A DNA stretch of 64,000 nt from Capsaspora owczarzaki ATCC 30864 (lineage: Eukaryota; Opisthokonta; Filasterea). The position numbers and the translations under genes are program-made. This document shows, one piece after another, positions 11,499 to 21,767 of the stretch (position 1 is the stretch's first letter; each line of letters begins with the position of its first letter). Where the stretch lies: the NCBI RefSeq assembly GCF_000151315.2, contig NW_011887297.1:1403587-1467586 (forward strand). The letters run 5' to 3'. The notes under the pieces are model-generated. The model saw nothing but the letters and a program-made list of their open reading frames with translations, was not told the origin of the DNA and did not search any database.

Positions 11499-13278
11499 TA
11501 TTGTTGGAACAATTAGGACTGCCCTTTCCAACGAACGCGTGCATTGTCAATGGAGCTGTCACACTCCAGCTTTGCCCTTTCGAGACTGTGTTTTATTTTT
11601 TTATTGCATTGAAGGTGCGGGTTGCAGATTGCCCGAGTAGGGGGAGCATTCAGTTGTTTGCACAATGCAAAAGACCGAGACGTCACGGATCGCGTCGTCG
11701 TCAGATAGTCGTGTATCCAACATAAAGTGACTCGAAATGCAGATCTAGGGCAAACGCACTGCGTCGCACTTGAACTTCCCAGCCCTCTCGCATTTGTCGG
11801 ATGATGGGATGGTCCGCAGGCGAGATCGACATAAACTCCAATGTCGATTCGACGAAGGTCGGTTTCACAGTACACTCGTGGCGAACAGCACCATGCTCAT
11901 CTCGAACGATCACGTCAAAGGCGCCGGTGCTGCCGGTGCTGTCGGAGTTGTGGCATGACTTCCTGTCACGGAGCACTTGAATGGCTTTCACGCGGATCGG
12001 ATTCGCATTGATGCTTCGAGGCACCGTGGCTTTCAGAACATGAGCGGGAGTATCGGCATCAAACCGCAATCGCTTGGTGCGCAGCACGCCTTGCCAGTGG
12101 GTCGCCTCGTCCGTAATGCGTTCAGCGAGCTCGACTGGCAGTGCAGGTAAAACCAAGGAGGGCTGCTCGTCCAACTCTGTTCCGCAGGTCAAGAGGCAAA
12201 GCACGGTCTGAACGTCCTCGGCGGTTGCAAGTCGTGGGTGCAAGCAAAGTACAAGAGGGTGCATCTGAGCGGAGCTGCTGTGCAACGAACAGGGAAGATT
12301 GAAGAGCAGTCAGCAGCAGCTGTTTTCGATAAGTTGGAGAAAATTTTGCCTGAAACATTGGCAGCTCTTACGCAAGCACCATCTGAGTGGAGTTGACCTT
12401 GCGTGCCTCATCAATCGCTTGAACGCCAGCCTTGCTAATGCAATTGCGCGGTAGACTGTCGCAATGAACAGTCGAGGGAGGGGACAGAGTAAGGTAGCAG
12501 CGTCACCTTGTCTCGGACTTTGAGCCAGAGTGAGCTAACTTACTTGAGAGAAATCAAGGTCGTGTTCACTTTGAGTGTCTCAGCAAATGCCCGCGCTCCA
12601 ACGTCGCCAATCTGATTTGCGTGGAGACTGTTCATCCCGCCCCCATCAGTGAGCACCCTTTCTCCTTTCTGCGCCCTGTTGAAACAGCCCAGTCGCATGT
12701 GTCTGTCGCGGTGCGATGACTCTACCTGAGCTCAGTTACCGTCTTGTTCACTTTGAGAGCCTCGGCAATCGAGCGTTGCCAATCTCGTTCCAGTCCAAAC
12801 TGCCCCCGTGCCATCCATCAGTCAGCACTCCTAAACAACCCTTCTGTTGGAACCACCCACTTGCAAGCATTCCGTAACAGTGACCTGACTTACTAGACCT
12901 GAGTGAGCGTCGTGTTCACTTTCAATGTCTCGGCAATCGCGCGCGCTCCAGCATCCCCGATCTGATTGTTTTGCAGACTGTCTCCCTCGGTTCTCGGTGA
13001 GCACTCTGAAAATGCCTTCTACGAAAGCCTTGCACTCTCGTACATCAGTCAGTGGTGGTGACTTACCCAATCTTTGTCAGGGTCGTGTTCGCCTTCAGGG
13101 CTTCGGCAACTTCCTGCAATCCGGCATCGTCCAAATTGCACACACTATCCATTTTATGAGGTACGCTGTCGCGCATGCACCAGTCAAAACTGAGATGTCG
13201 TACCCGAGCGTGGTCAACCTCGTGTTCGTCTTGAGTTCTTCAACGATCGTCGCTCTGTGCTCAGACAACCAGTCCAGC
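10071..13278 (-). repeat. Tandem array of LRR exon-intron units
   Basis: Exon starts in gene A are spaced 167, 165, 167, 178, 185, 167 and 178 bp; in gene B mostly 167-178 bp (one 134). Exons share the LRR consensus, and the introns are also alike: many hold a GAGTGCTCACTGATG-like string before the acceptor and a GTAAGGCATCTCACT-like donor region. The duplicated unit is therefore exon plus intron, not only coding sequence. Phase-2 symmetry lets units be gained or lost without frame change. Confidence 0.8.
11592..11597 (-). terminator. Candidate poly(A) signal of LRR gene B
   Basis: AATAAA on the minus strand, about 104 bp past the stop codon of LRR gene B and 94 bp upstream of the start of LRR gene A. 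It lies within T/A-rich DNA, so chance occurrence is possible. Confidence 0.4.
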
Positions 13279-13484
13279 CTGTCTCAATGTTGTCAGTATA
13301 GCTGTCGTCGCGCGTGTATGGCATTTTTTTGGTTTGCGTACCTGGTTGAAACCGACTCGTTGTCTTCAGACTCGCTGTCAGAGGACTCGTTCTCAGAGGA
13401 CCCGGTGTCGGAAGACCCAGTGTAAGAAGACCCGGACTCGTTGTCAGAGGACTCGTTGCCAGAGGACTCGTCGTCAGAGGACAT
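11701..13484 (-). CDS. Leucine-rich-repeat protein with acidic N-terminus (LRR gene B), one decayed exon
   Basis: Tandem paralogue of LRR gene A, 202 bp upstream. Exons: 13342-13484, 13204-13278, 13067-13144, 12894-12977, 12544-12627, 12372-12455, 11701-12277; 374 residues. Exon 1 encodes a Ser/Glu/Asp/Asn-rich low-complexity tail, unlike gene A. Five LRR exons follow, all in phase 2, then the C-terminal domain with LPALPVELAERITDEA and HPIIRQMREGWEVQV, roughly half identical to gene A by eye. A further repeat-like exon at 12726-12799 is 74 nt instead of 84 and shifts the frame to an early stop; the gene reads through only if it is skipped, which phase-2 symmetry allows. The 374-residue product assumes skipping. 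Confidence 0.65.
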
Positions 13485-13759
13485 CTTTGGTTGTGTTCGA
13501 GAAAGTCAAACAAACGTGGACTGATCTACCAATATCGCTGATCTCACAATACATGTATCGCTGAGCGCAGGTGATCTCCAAGTGAAGCATCACTTTGTTG
13601 GTTTGTTGCTCCTTCAGTTTCATCTCAAATGCACTGCTCCTCGTCCATCCTGACATCTTCACACTTTACGAAGGGATCACAAAAGCACTTCATATGTGAT
13701 TTTGGCATTGTATTCGATACGATAAACAGCAAGACAGTCTTCGTTTTGGGCAGTCTTCC
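13485..13759. promoter_or_regulatory. Divergent intergenic region, LRR gene B / rhomboid
   Basis: 275 bp between divergent start codons (LRR gene B on -, rhomboid on +). No coding signal or named motif seen; it should contain both promoters. Confidence 0.45.
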
Positions 13760-14935
13760 ATGCTGAGAATCTTCACCTCGAATGGGTCATCGATGACCAT
13801 GCCGTTGAGTTCAAGTGCTGCGCTCGCCCGGCTGGCCATGCCATGCAGCAAGACCCACTGGTCAATACGCACAGTGCTGACGAGCGCGCGATCGCCCGCC
13901 GCCGCGGTGGTGATGGAGCCGCGCACTAGCGCATCGAGGTCTGCGTTGCGGTGGTTTGGCACTTCAGCTGCAGGAGGCCCAAGCCAGTCCAGATACACGC
14001 GTGCTACGTTCCGAGACCCGAGTGGATCGTCCTACTATGACGAGTCGTCGTCGTCGTCGTCGGGTGGTCGCTGGTCTGGCGGCAGTCACAATCGCGGCTG
14101 GTTCCGGAACTTTGGCAATCGGCTTCAGCCCAAGACGGTCGTTATTGGTCTTGTAGGCCTCAACTGCACGGTATTTGCTCTGCAGCACATTGGAGATGCG
14201 CTTCGATCTCAGCGAGATTACCGGTTGAGTAACTTCCTGGCGCTGAACTTTACCCTGCACTGGGACAACATTCGTCGTCATCGCTACTGGACCATGTTCA
14301 CGCATGCATTGACGCACAAGGATCCGATGCATTTGTTGATGAACATGGTTGGATTGTACTCATTTGGCCTGCAGGTGCGTGCTTTGATGTTTTTTTGAGT
14401 TGGTTTCGATTTTCGACCGTTCGCGCCGGCGTTTGATTTGAGCTCACCAACACCTTTGACTCGTCGTCACGTGCTGCAGGTGGCAAGCTACTTGTCTCCT
14501 GCTAGGTTTTTGGCCGTCTACTTTGGTGCCGCGGGTTTGGGCGCTGCGTTTGAGCTCGAGTACGAGCGCCGAACGCAAACGCGCCACTCGGTGATTGGTG
14601 CCTCTGATGCGGTTCTCGGCTTGATTTCCTTGTAAGATTCTGGTTGAGAATTTTTGATCTGTGATGTCGTCTCCCTTTGAGTGCGAAATGGGCGTTTGAC
14701 CTTTTTTGCCTTGCGTTTCGTTTCACGCAGATCCGTCGCCATGTTCCCACAATCAAAGGCCTCCCTCTTCTTCTTGCCAATTGCAATTCCAACTGCAATT
14801 CCACTTTTGGGCATTGTGGCGTATGACCTGTACCGTTGTGCGACAGGCGTTGTCTACACGGCGTCTCCCGCGCATCTGGGCGGCACTGCGTTTGGCGTCT
14901 TGTACTATTTGCTGCGTCTTCGCGGGCGTCGCTGA
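13760..14935 (+). CDS. PARL: Rhomboid intramembrane protease, PARL-like (mitochondrial)
   Basis: Serine protease that cleaves transmembrane segments inside the membrane. Exons 13760-14374, 14480-14631, 14731-14935; 323 residues. The first ~90 residues are Arg/Ser/Ala-rich with few acids, as in a mitochondrial targeting and linker region, followed by a Ser run. Seen: HWDNIRRHRYWTMFTHALTH and HLLMNMVGLYSFG (the rhomboid His/Asn helix), then the catalytic Ser in GASDAVLG and catalytic His in PAHLGGTAFG. Six or seven membrane helices fit a PARL/Rbd1 topology. The usual GASGAV is GASDAV here. PARL trims PINK1- and OPA1-type substrates in the inner membrane; substrates here are unknown. Assignment to the mitochondrial subfamily rests on the N-terminus and helix pattern. 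Confidence 0.82.
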
Positions 14936-15116
14936 TTTTGTATTATTATTATTTCTGTCAACATTGCTCTTGTTCCCACTCCAATGTCGGCCTATTGTGT
15001 GTCGTTTTTTGAGCGGAAATGCAATGGACTTCACGCCCACGCTGACGAACGTGGCGTGTCTGCTTTTGGCATGTGTCAATCTTTTCTTTTTTTTTTTTTC
15101 TTTTTTTTTTCACAAA

Positions 15117-17500
15117 ATGGCGAAAATCCAGCTCACAAAGAACACGATTGCCATTGCTGCCCTTGGTCTTCTTGGTAAGGACGCTGTGTGTGTGTGTGTG
15201 CGATCATTGCTTTCTATTTAGACCCGTGGTGCGCGCTTCCCTCGTTGTCGAGCGGCGAGCGAACGGCGATGTGGAAGCACGACCTGTCAAACTCTTCAAC
15301 GGCGATGGTTCTTTTTCCATGTTTGCTTCTGCGCTTTTGTTTCATTTCGTCCCCTTTTCCTTCTGTTCTTGGCGTCGCGTTCTCATACGTTTTCAAACCA
15401 TCATGTTCGCATTGAACCTTGCCCCCTTTCCCCCCCCCCTCTCCATGCCTTGGATGTGACGATGCATGGGCAAGTTTGCTCACCTTTTTTTTTTTTTTTT
15501 TTTTTTTGACAGCGCTCGGGGCGTTGGTCAGCTGGGTTCGACAGCCAACGCCGCACCCGCAGCCGCATGGCCCGGCCGAGATTGACGTGGCCACTTCAGA
15601 CTACATTGAGCGTGAGATCCAACGGCGCATGCACGCGTCGCTGCTCACCCTGAACAAGGAGCTCGCGTTGCAAGTTGGCAAGGTACGTCCACCCTCCCTC
15701 CTTATCCTCCTCCCTTTTTGAACCCGCAGCGTCACTTCTGCATCAACCTTCTCATCACACTCGCATCCCGATCGCGCGCTGGGCTGGGCCCCCACTCTGA
15801 GCCTGGGTCGGAGGAGACGGACGTGGCTTCTTTGTGAGCGCGTTTCCGCTTCCTTCGCCTCCTCAGACGCCCTTCTCTGCGAGTCCCGCTTCCCATTCCA
15901 CGCGGCGTTGCAATCTGGCAGTAGTCTGCAGTCATACGCAGCAGGCAGTGGTACGCTCGCTCCAACTGCAGTGCCGCAAGCGGCCCGGTCCGTTGAGGTT
16001 TGCGGCCCTTTTGAACTTTGCCGCTGCTGCGCTCGCGGTTTTCCGCGTCGGCCGACCTCTCTCGTGTCCAATGACGAGACGCGCTTGCAGAGCCGTCCTG
16101 TCGTGTCGAGAGAATCCAAACCACAGCTGTTTTTTCATTCGTCTAGAGGGGTGTTGGTTTGTCTGTGAGCTTGCCGTCGCTGTGCATTTGTCTCAACGCG
16201 AGCGAAGCGCAAAACGTCGCGTCAAGACCACAACACGCAGCCTTATCATCATCATCATCATTCATACATCACTCTCTTGAAACCCGAATCACTCATTCGA
16301 TTCACTTTTTGTCCTTTTCGACTTGTTCGTTGCTTCAAACTGCAGGTGTACCCACCAACCGAGTACCGAAACGCCGGCGAACGCAAAAAGATTCTCGTGA
16401 CGGGAGGCGCGGGGTTTGTCGGCTCGCACCTTGTCGACGCGCTGATGGCGCAAGGACACGAGGTCACGGTGGTGGACAACTTTTACACGGGTCGCCGCCA
16501 GAACATTGAGCACTGGGTGGGGCATCCAAATTTCCAGCTCATTGTGCACGACGTCCAAGAGCCCATCTTTCTGCAGGTCGACCAGATCTACCACCTCGCC
16601 TCGCCCGCGTCCCCGCCGCACTATCAGCACAACCCGATCAAGACGATCAAAACCAACGCCGTCGGCACGCTGAACATGCTGGGCCTCGCCCGTCGCGTCA
16701 AGGCCGAGTTTCTCCTGGCGTCGACATCAGAAGTCTACGGCGATCCCGAGGTGCACCCGCAGCCCGAGTCGTACTGGGGCCACGTCAACCCTATTGGCCC
16801 CCGCGCCTGCTACGACGAAGGCAAGCGCGTCGCCGAGACGATGGCGGTCGCCTACCAACAACAGGAGCAAGTCAGCATCCACATTGCGCGCATCTTCAAC
16901 ACGTTTGGCCCGCGCATGCACCCGAACGACGGTCGCGTTGTCAGCAACTTTATCATCCAAGCACTCCAAGGCAAGCCCATCACCATCTATGGCGAGGGCC
17001 AGCAAACTCGCTCGTTCCAGTACGTGTCAGACCTCGTTTCGGGCTTGATGAAGCTCATGAATAGCAACGTGTCTGTTCCGGTCAACCTTGGCAACCCGGA
17101 CGAGTACTCTATTCTCGATTTTGCCACGTTTGTTCGCGATGAGGTTGCCTCCGACGCCGCCATTGCATTCATGCCTGCCAGCCGCGACGATCCCCAGCGC
17201 CGAAAACCCGACATTTTGCGCGCCGAGCAGCTCCTTGGATGGACCCCGCAGGTCCCCGTCCGCGAAGGCATCCACAAGACGATCGAGTACTTCCGACGAG
17301 AGCTGCGTTTGGACATGTCCCTGAATGCTCTCGAGCTGCCGCGCTCGGACAAAAAGTCGCCCGGCTCGGGCGCAACCGGTCCGAAGCGAAAACTGAACAA
17401 TGCTGCCCAGTGGAGTGACGTGGATCCTCGGATACTGCCACGCACTGCAGTCACAGAAGGCGAGTTTGTAGTTCCGAAGGATGACGAGGAAGCAGCGTGA
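15117..17500 (+). CDS. UXS1: UDP-glucuronate decarboxylase (UDP-xylose synthase)
   Basis: NAD-dependent short-chain dehydrogenase that converts UDP-glucuronate to UDP-xylose in the ER/Golgi lumen, the donor for proteoglycan linkers. Exons 15117-15174, 15513-15682, 16346-17500; 460 residues. The N-terminus has a signal-anchor helix (NTIAIAALGLLGALGALVSW) and a short stem, as in type II UXS1. Catalytic domain: VTGGAGFVGSHL (NAD-binding glycine motif), VVDNFYTGRR, YHLASPASPPHY, STSEVYGD, the catalytic Tyr and Lys in YDEGK, RIFNTFGPRMHPNDGRVVSN and GQQTRSFQYVSDL. Introns 1 (338 bp) and 2 (663 bp) are long for this window and hold nothing I recognise. A ~60-residue basic/acidic C-terminal tail follows the fold. 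Confidence 0.95.
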
Positions 17501-17830
17501 GCTCGCTCGTAGGGACAGGTTTTTTTGTTGTTGTTGTTGTTGGTTAGTTGCTCTCTGTGGGCTTTTCGTCTCTCTTGATTGTTAATGCTCGCTCCACGGC
17601 TACATTGCTTTTTCTTTCTTCTTTCGTTTCGTTGGCTTGCTTTTTTGGGTATTCATTTCCGCTCTTTCCCGCCCCCTTTTTTATTCTTTTTTGAGGGATC
17701 GGTTTCAGTTTGGTGTTGTTGTACTTTTAGAGAATAAATGAATCAATCCATACATACACGAACTCGGTTCAGATGAATGTTTGCGCAAGCGAGCAAAAAC
17801 AAAAACAAAACAACAAAACATTCTGCAACT
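17501..17830. other. Convergent 3' region, UXS1 / MED29-like
   Basis: 330 bp, T-rich with a TTG-repeat (17527-17541). It contains the UXS1 poly(A) signal at 17733-17738. No gene seen. Confidence 0.6.
17733..17738 (+). terminator. Poly(A) signal of UXS1
   Basis: AATAAA 233 bp after the UXS1 stop codon in AT-rich sequence, 93 bp before the end of the opposing gene. Confidence 0.55.
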
Positions 17831-18631
17831 CTAATTCGTCATGGACGTTGGACCCGTCGTCTCGCTGCTCGGCAACTTGTCCAGCAATCGCAGCGCTTCG
17901 ATAGCACTGTCATACTGTGATTGTATCTGACTTAGGAAGGCACTGTGAGACTCGACGTGCGCGCGCGCAGTTTGGGCGTGTAATTCGGCAGAGTCAGTCT
18001 GTGCGAGCTCTTTTTGTGCTGGGACTTGCGGCAGCAATGCAGATCCTGGGCTTGCCGCTATTCCAGCACGAGTCACAGCCTTGTAGGTTGATCGGAACGG
18101 TTTTGTAGCGAAAGAGATCAAAGTGAGCTTCAATGTTTGAAATTTACGTTTTGCGTTTTCGCATCTCGTGTGCGCGTGTCGTCTGACGTACCAATCGATG
18201 ATAAATGTCGTCGCATAATGCCTCGAACTCGAGAAAGCTTGTAGCTAGCTGGCTCTCGTCCTGCTGGAACCTGCCATTGCAACAACCATCATTCGCTCAC
18301 AAATCGTCAGCGCTTACAAAATCCCGTCCGCTGTTGTCTCGCCGCCGTGGACCAAAAAGACATGTCATTGGTTCTATAAGAATTGTCAAGCAGCATTACA
18401 TGGCTGTGGTTGGCAGCAACGCGCGACTGGCCGCTTGAATAATGTTCTGTCATACAAAAACCAAAACCGCCTGAGCCTCCCAATCTCACCCGGCGTCTCT
18501 CTTTTCCCCGCCAAGCGACTTACGTTGATGGATCGAGTGAGTGCCGTGTACAGTGCGTCGACCTCCAGCGGCTTGGGCATCCCAAACAGAACGGCTGTTG
18601 CCTGCGCATGCATCTGCTGCAGGTTGGCCAT
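17831..18631 (-). CDS. MED29: Mediator subunit 29-like protein
   Basis: Exons 18524-18631, 18400-18446, 18192-18270, 17831-18079; 160 residues, all junctions in frame. Predicted all-helical. The central LATSFLEFEALCDDIYHRL resembles the MED29/Intersex segment around FYALCDQLELCLRLA, and the C-terminal helix FLSQIQSQYDSAIEALRLLD sits where MED29 has its last helix; a Pro/Ser/Ala-rich linker separates them, as in the human protein (200 residues). MED29 belongs to the tail part of Mediator, the RNA polymerase II coactivator. The match is from memory and weak, so other small helical Mediator subunits remain possible. The start at 18631 (MANLQQMH) is preferred over an in-frame ATG upstream because it begins the helical region. 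Confidence 0.5.
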
Positions 18632-18783
18632 TGAGCAGCTCAGACAAGAGAAGACGACTGATCCATAAACTAGAATCAAAAGGATACTTAAACTAATAAT
18701 ACTATGAACGAAGTGAGATGATAGTGATGCTCAGAATGGCTGTCTCAGTCTCAGTCTCAGTCTTCAGTCTCAGTCTTCAGTCA
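18632..18783. promoter_or_regulatory. Divergent promoter, MED29-like / PRPF38A
   Basis: 152 bp between opposite start codons. The PRPF38A-proximal 40 bp is a short repeat of (T)CAGTCT units ending just before its ATG; the rest is AT-rich. Confidence 0.5.
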
Positions 18784-20032
18784 ATGGCCAACCGCACCGT
18801 GCGCGACGCCGTCTCCGTCCACGGCACAAACCCACAGTATCTGATTGAGAAGATCCTCCGCGAGCGCATTGTGGAGGACGCGTACTGGAAGGAGCACTGC
18901 TTTGCCCTCACTGGTAAGCGAGAATAGAGAGACAGCTCTGCAGCAGCAGCATTGACACTGAACGGATGCATCCTCGTCAACTTGGACTCGCTGTGCTTCA
19001 CTCAAACACATCATGCAGCCGAGTCGGTGATCGACAAGGCAGTCGAGCTCGCATATGTCGGAGGCACGTTCGGACAGCACGTCAAGCCATCGCCCTTCCT
19101 GTGCCTCACGCTCAAGCTGCTGCAGCTGCAGCCCAGCCATGACATCATCATGACTTACATTGAAAACACTGACTTTAAGTAAGTCGAAAAGGGGGGGGGG
19201 TTGCGTTGTTTGCGTACTGGCTGCTGCAACGATTCTGGTTTCTGAGCCAATTGGACAAAATACCCCCAAATCCTCATCCCCATTGATGGATGGATCTCAC
19301 GCTTGCGGCGCTTACTTTTAAACTCATCCTGGTAGGTATCTTCGGGCGCTGGGCGCTTTCTACCTGCGTCTGACGGCGCAAAGCTTGGAAATTTACGAGG
19401 TGCTCGAGCCATTGTACACTGACTTTCGCAAACTCCGCACGCGAAACAAGGAAGGCGAGTACGGCTTGACGCACATGGACGAGTTTATCGACCGAATGCT
19501 GCGCGATGATCGCGTCTGCGACGTTGCCCTTCCGCGATTGATGCAGCGCCATGTTCTGGAAGTGAGCGGTCAACTGGAGCCCCGAGTCAGTGTACTCGAA
19601 GAAGACATGGAAGACAACGAAGAAGCTGCTGGCGACGATTCAGCTGATGACGGGGAAGCCGAGAAGCCAGAGTCGGAGTCTGACGCGCCGTTCAGCAAGT
19701 TGGGTTCTTCAAGTTCCGCTGCACCGCGACAAGATCGCAGTCGCAGCCGTAGTCGCAGTCCAGATTCTCGACACCAAAGCAGATATGCGCGATCTCGATC
19801 TCGCAGCCCTTCTCGCGATTCAGCGCCACGGCATCGCGGTCGAAGCCAGAGTCGAAGCCGAAGCCGAAGCCCTCCTTCACGTCACTCTTCCCGCCGCAGC
19901 CGCAGCCGCAGTCCCCGACGATCCGAGCAAAGCCATCGATCGCGCCACCACAGTCGCAGCCGCAGCCGCAGCCGCAGTCCATCGCACCACCATTCCAATC
20001 GTCGGCGCAGCCCAAGTCCTCGTCGGCGCTGA
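18784..20032 (+). CDS. PRPF38A: Pre-mRNA-splicing factor 38A (PRP38), RS-rich tail
   Basis: U4/U6.U5 tri-snRNP / pre-B complex protein needed for spliceosome activation. Exons 18784-18913, 19019-19178, 19336-20032; 328 residues. The N-terminal MANRTV.DA..VHGTNPQYL, YWKEHCFALT, PFLCLTLKLLQLQP, LRALGAFYLRLT, HMDEFID and LEPRVS.LEEDM are the diagnostic PRP38 blocks and run collinear with human PRPF38A. The last ~110 residues are an acidic stretch followed by Arg-Ser dipeptide repeats, typical of splicing factors and probably phosphorylated. Closing the introns rebuilds CFALT-AESVIDKA and ENTDFK-YLRALG exactly, so boundaries are secure. Confidence 0.96.
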
Positions 20033-20205
20033 GCTCTCCGGTCCTTCTCCTTGGAACATGTAAACATCTCTGGGTTTTTCAGTTTGTTTCTTTTTGTAAT
20101 TCTCGACCCCCTAAATCCTAAATACTGTACCCATCACTCTTCTTTCCACGCAAATCCTCCAAATCCAAAACTTCACAAACGTCGCAATCTGAACTTGAAT
20201 CCCAA

Positions 20206-21606
20206 ATGGCACATACGCCGGCCGCCGCTCCGCTGCTGACCATCCGATCCAGCCATGTTGAGATTGTGGCCTCGTTCCCCGCGTTTATTGCGCTGGTCTT
20301 GTGTGTACGTTGCGGTAGTTTGAAAATTGGACGTGCTCAAAGTAGGACGCTCACTCACTTCCACCAAACCCGCGTCCCTTCGTGTCATTGTCCACACACA
20401 TTGCCGATTGCGCTTTGTTTGCAGATTGGCATTTCGTATGTCGCGCACTTTGAAGAGGCGACGCGGACGCACTGCAACGTCCCAAACATACTGCCGAGCG
20501 TAAGGTAAGATTGTGCACCACTCAAATCGTCCGAACATGCATGTCGAGATCAAGCAAAGAAAAGTGTGGGGAACAATATTGGAGCTGAATCGTTGAGTGG
20601 GAGCGGGAGTGGGATGAGTGGGGATGAAAACGACCCGTTTGACGTAGTGCAAATCCAATGGAACATGGCAAATGTACTCACGCTGTTTCAACCTTATCAC
20701 TATCACTATTGGCATATGGAAATGATCGAACTTTTGATGCTCACTATCTCCGGCGCATGGTCATCAGCTCGAGCATTGGTGGATTTTTGCCGGAAAAGTG
20801 CATTTGGCAGTTTGCGATGGCGATTGTCTGCGCTCCTCGAGTATTGCAATCAGTGTTGATTTACAAGGTATGTGCTGTTGAAAGTGAAACACTGCTTGGA
20901 TCGCGCTTGTTTCGGGAGAACCTTGGACAAGCGCTGACAAAGTGTGTTCAAATCGTCCAGTATTACCAGTCCCGGCCCATGCTTCAAAATAGCTTATTTC
21001 GGGTTTGTAACCTCCTAAAGTTCCTGCTTGCGGTATGCCAATCATGGCGAAAGTGCGCTCGGTTGTGTCTCGGCATTGCAACTCACTTGCTTTGCAACCA
21101 AACGCTGTCAGAACGCCGAATTGTTCTTTCTCCTCCTCCTCTCATTCGTGACGTCGACCGAAAACTACCCGGTGCACGAAGTGGGCTTTGTGGGATTTAT
21201 CATCTTTTCCGTGCTACACATGACAATCCAGCTAGTGTTGCAATACCCGTTGGCACGCGTGAACGCCAAGGCGAACTCGGCCTTTTCGTTCAAACTGAAA
21301 CTGGTTTGTTTGGTCGGCCACGCGGCCTCTTTCGCTGCCGCCATGTATTGCTTCTTCCGGCACAACGACTACTGCGAGCCCTACAGTAAGTTCGCTGCTT
21401 GGTAGAGTGCAGCAAGTTTGTTTCTTTTTTGCCGAGTTGCTCTCTGAATTTTTGAAATGTTTTCATGCGAAATAGTGTACAGCCAGTTTGCCTTCTTCGA
21501 GTACGTCACCATTGTTTTCAACATTATCAGTCACGCAAGCGCGTTGCTCGAGATTGGCGATACGTTCATCGTCTTTGGCGTCCTGGACAGTGCCAAGCAT
21601 TTGTGA
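20206..21606 (+). CDS. PGAP2: PGAP2/FRAG1-family GPI-anchor lipid-remodelling protein
   Basis: Golgi multi-pass protein required for fatty-acid remodelling of GPI anchors. Exons 20206-20304, 20425-20504, 20768-20867, 20961-21002, 21112-21385, 21476-21606; 241 residues (human about 254). Conserved blocks: EEATRTHCNVPNILPSVS, SSIGGFLPEKCIWQF, CAPRVLQS, SFVTSTENYPVHEVGF, CFFRHNDYCEPY and EYVTIVFNIISH; five or six hydrophobic helices. The CNVPN Cys and the FRHN..YC motif are hallmarks of the Frag1/DRAM/Sfk1 group. Only the spliced frame rebuilds NILPSVSSSIGG, which confirms the 263-bp second intron. Stop lies 161 bp from the convergent RWDD1 stop. Confidence 0.88.
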
Positions 21607-21767
21607 TGCGCGTTCACGATTCACTCGTTTCGTTCCCTTGTATATTAGCACATAAACTATCGATTTAATGAAGCAGATACTCCACTCAGAGTCGAATTTC
21701 ATCATGTCCAGTATGTATTTTGCCGTTGTCTACTGTAGGCAATGCTTTAATCTCACAACAAATCGGC

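Noticed and set aside
10071-13278. CRISPR-like or minisatellite reading of the regular 165-185 bp repeats
   Set aside because: The repeated part codes LRRs bounded by splice sites in a eukaryotic gene; spacing varies with intron length.
13474-13662. 62-codon - strand ORF upstream of LRR gene B
   Set aside because: Lies in the divergent promoter and has no recognisable content; gene B starts cleanly at 13484.
15683-16345. Open frames inside the 663-bp UXS1 intron, and a possible intronic small RNA
   Set aside because: No coding motif, and no convincing C/D or H/ACA box pair was found by eye.
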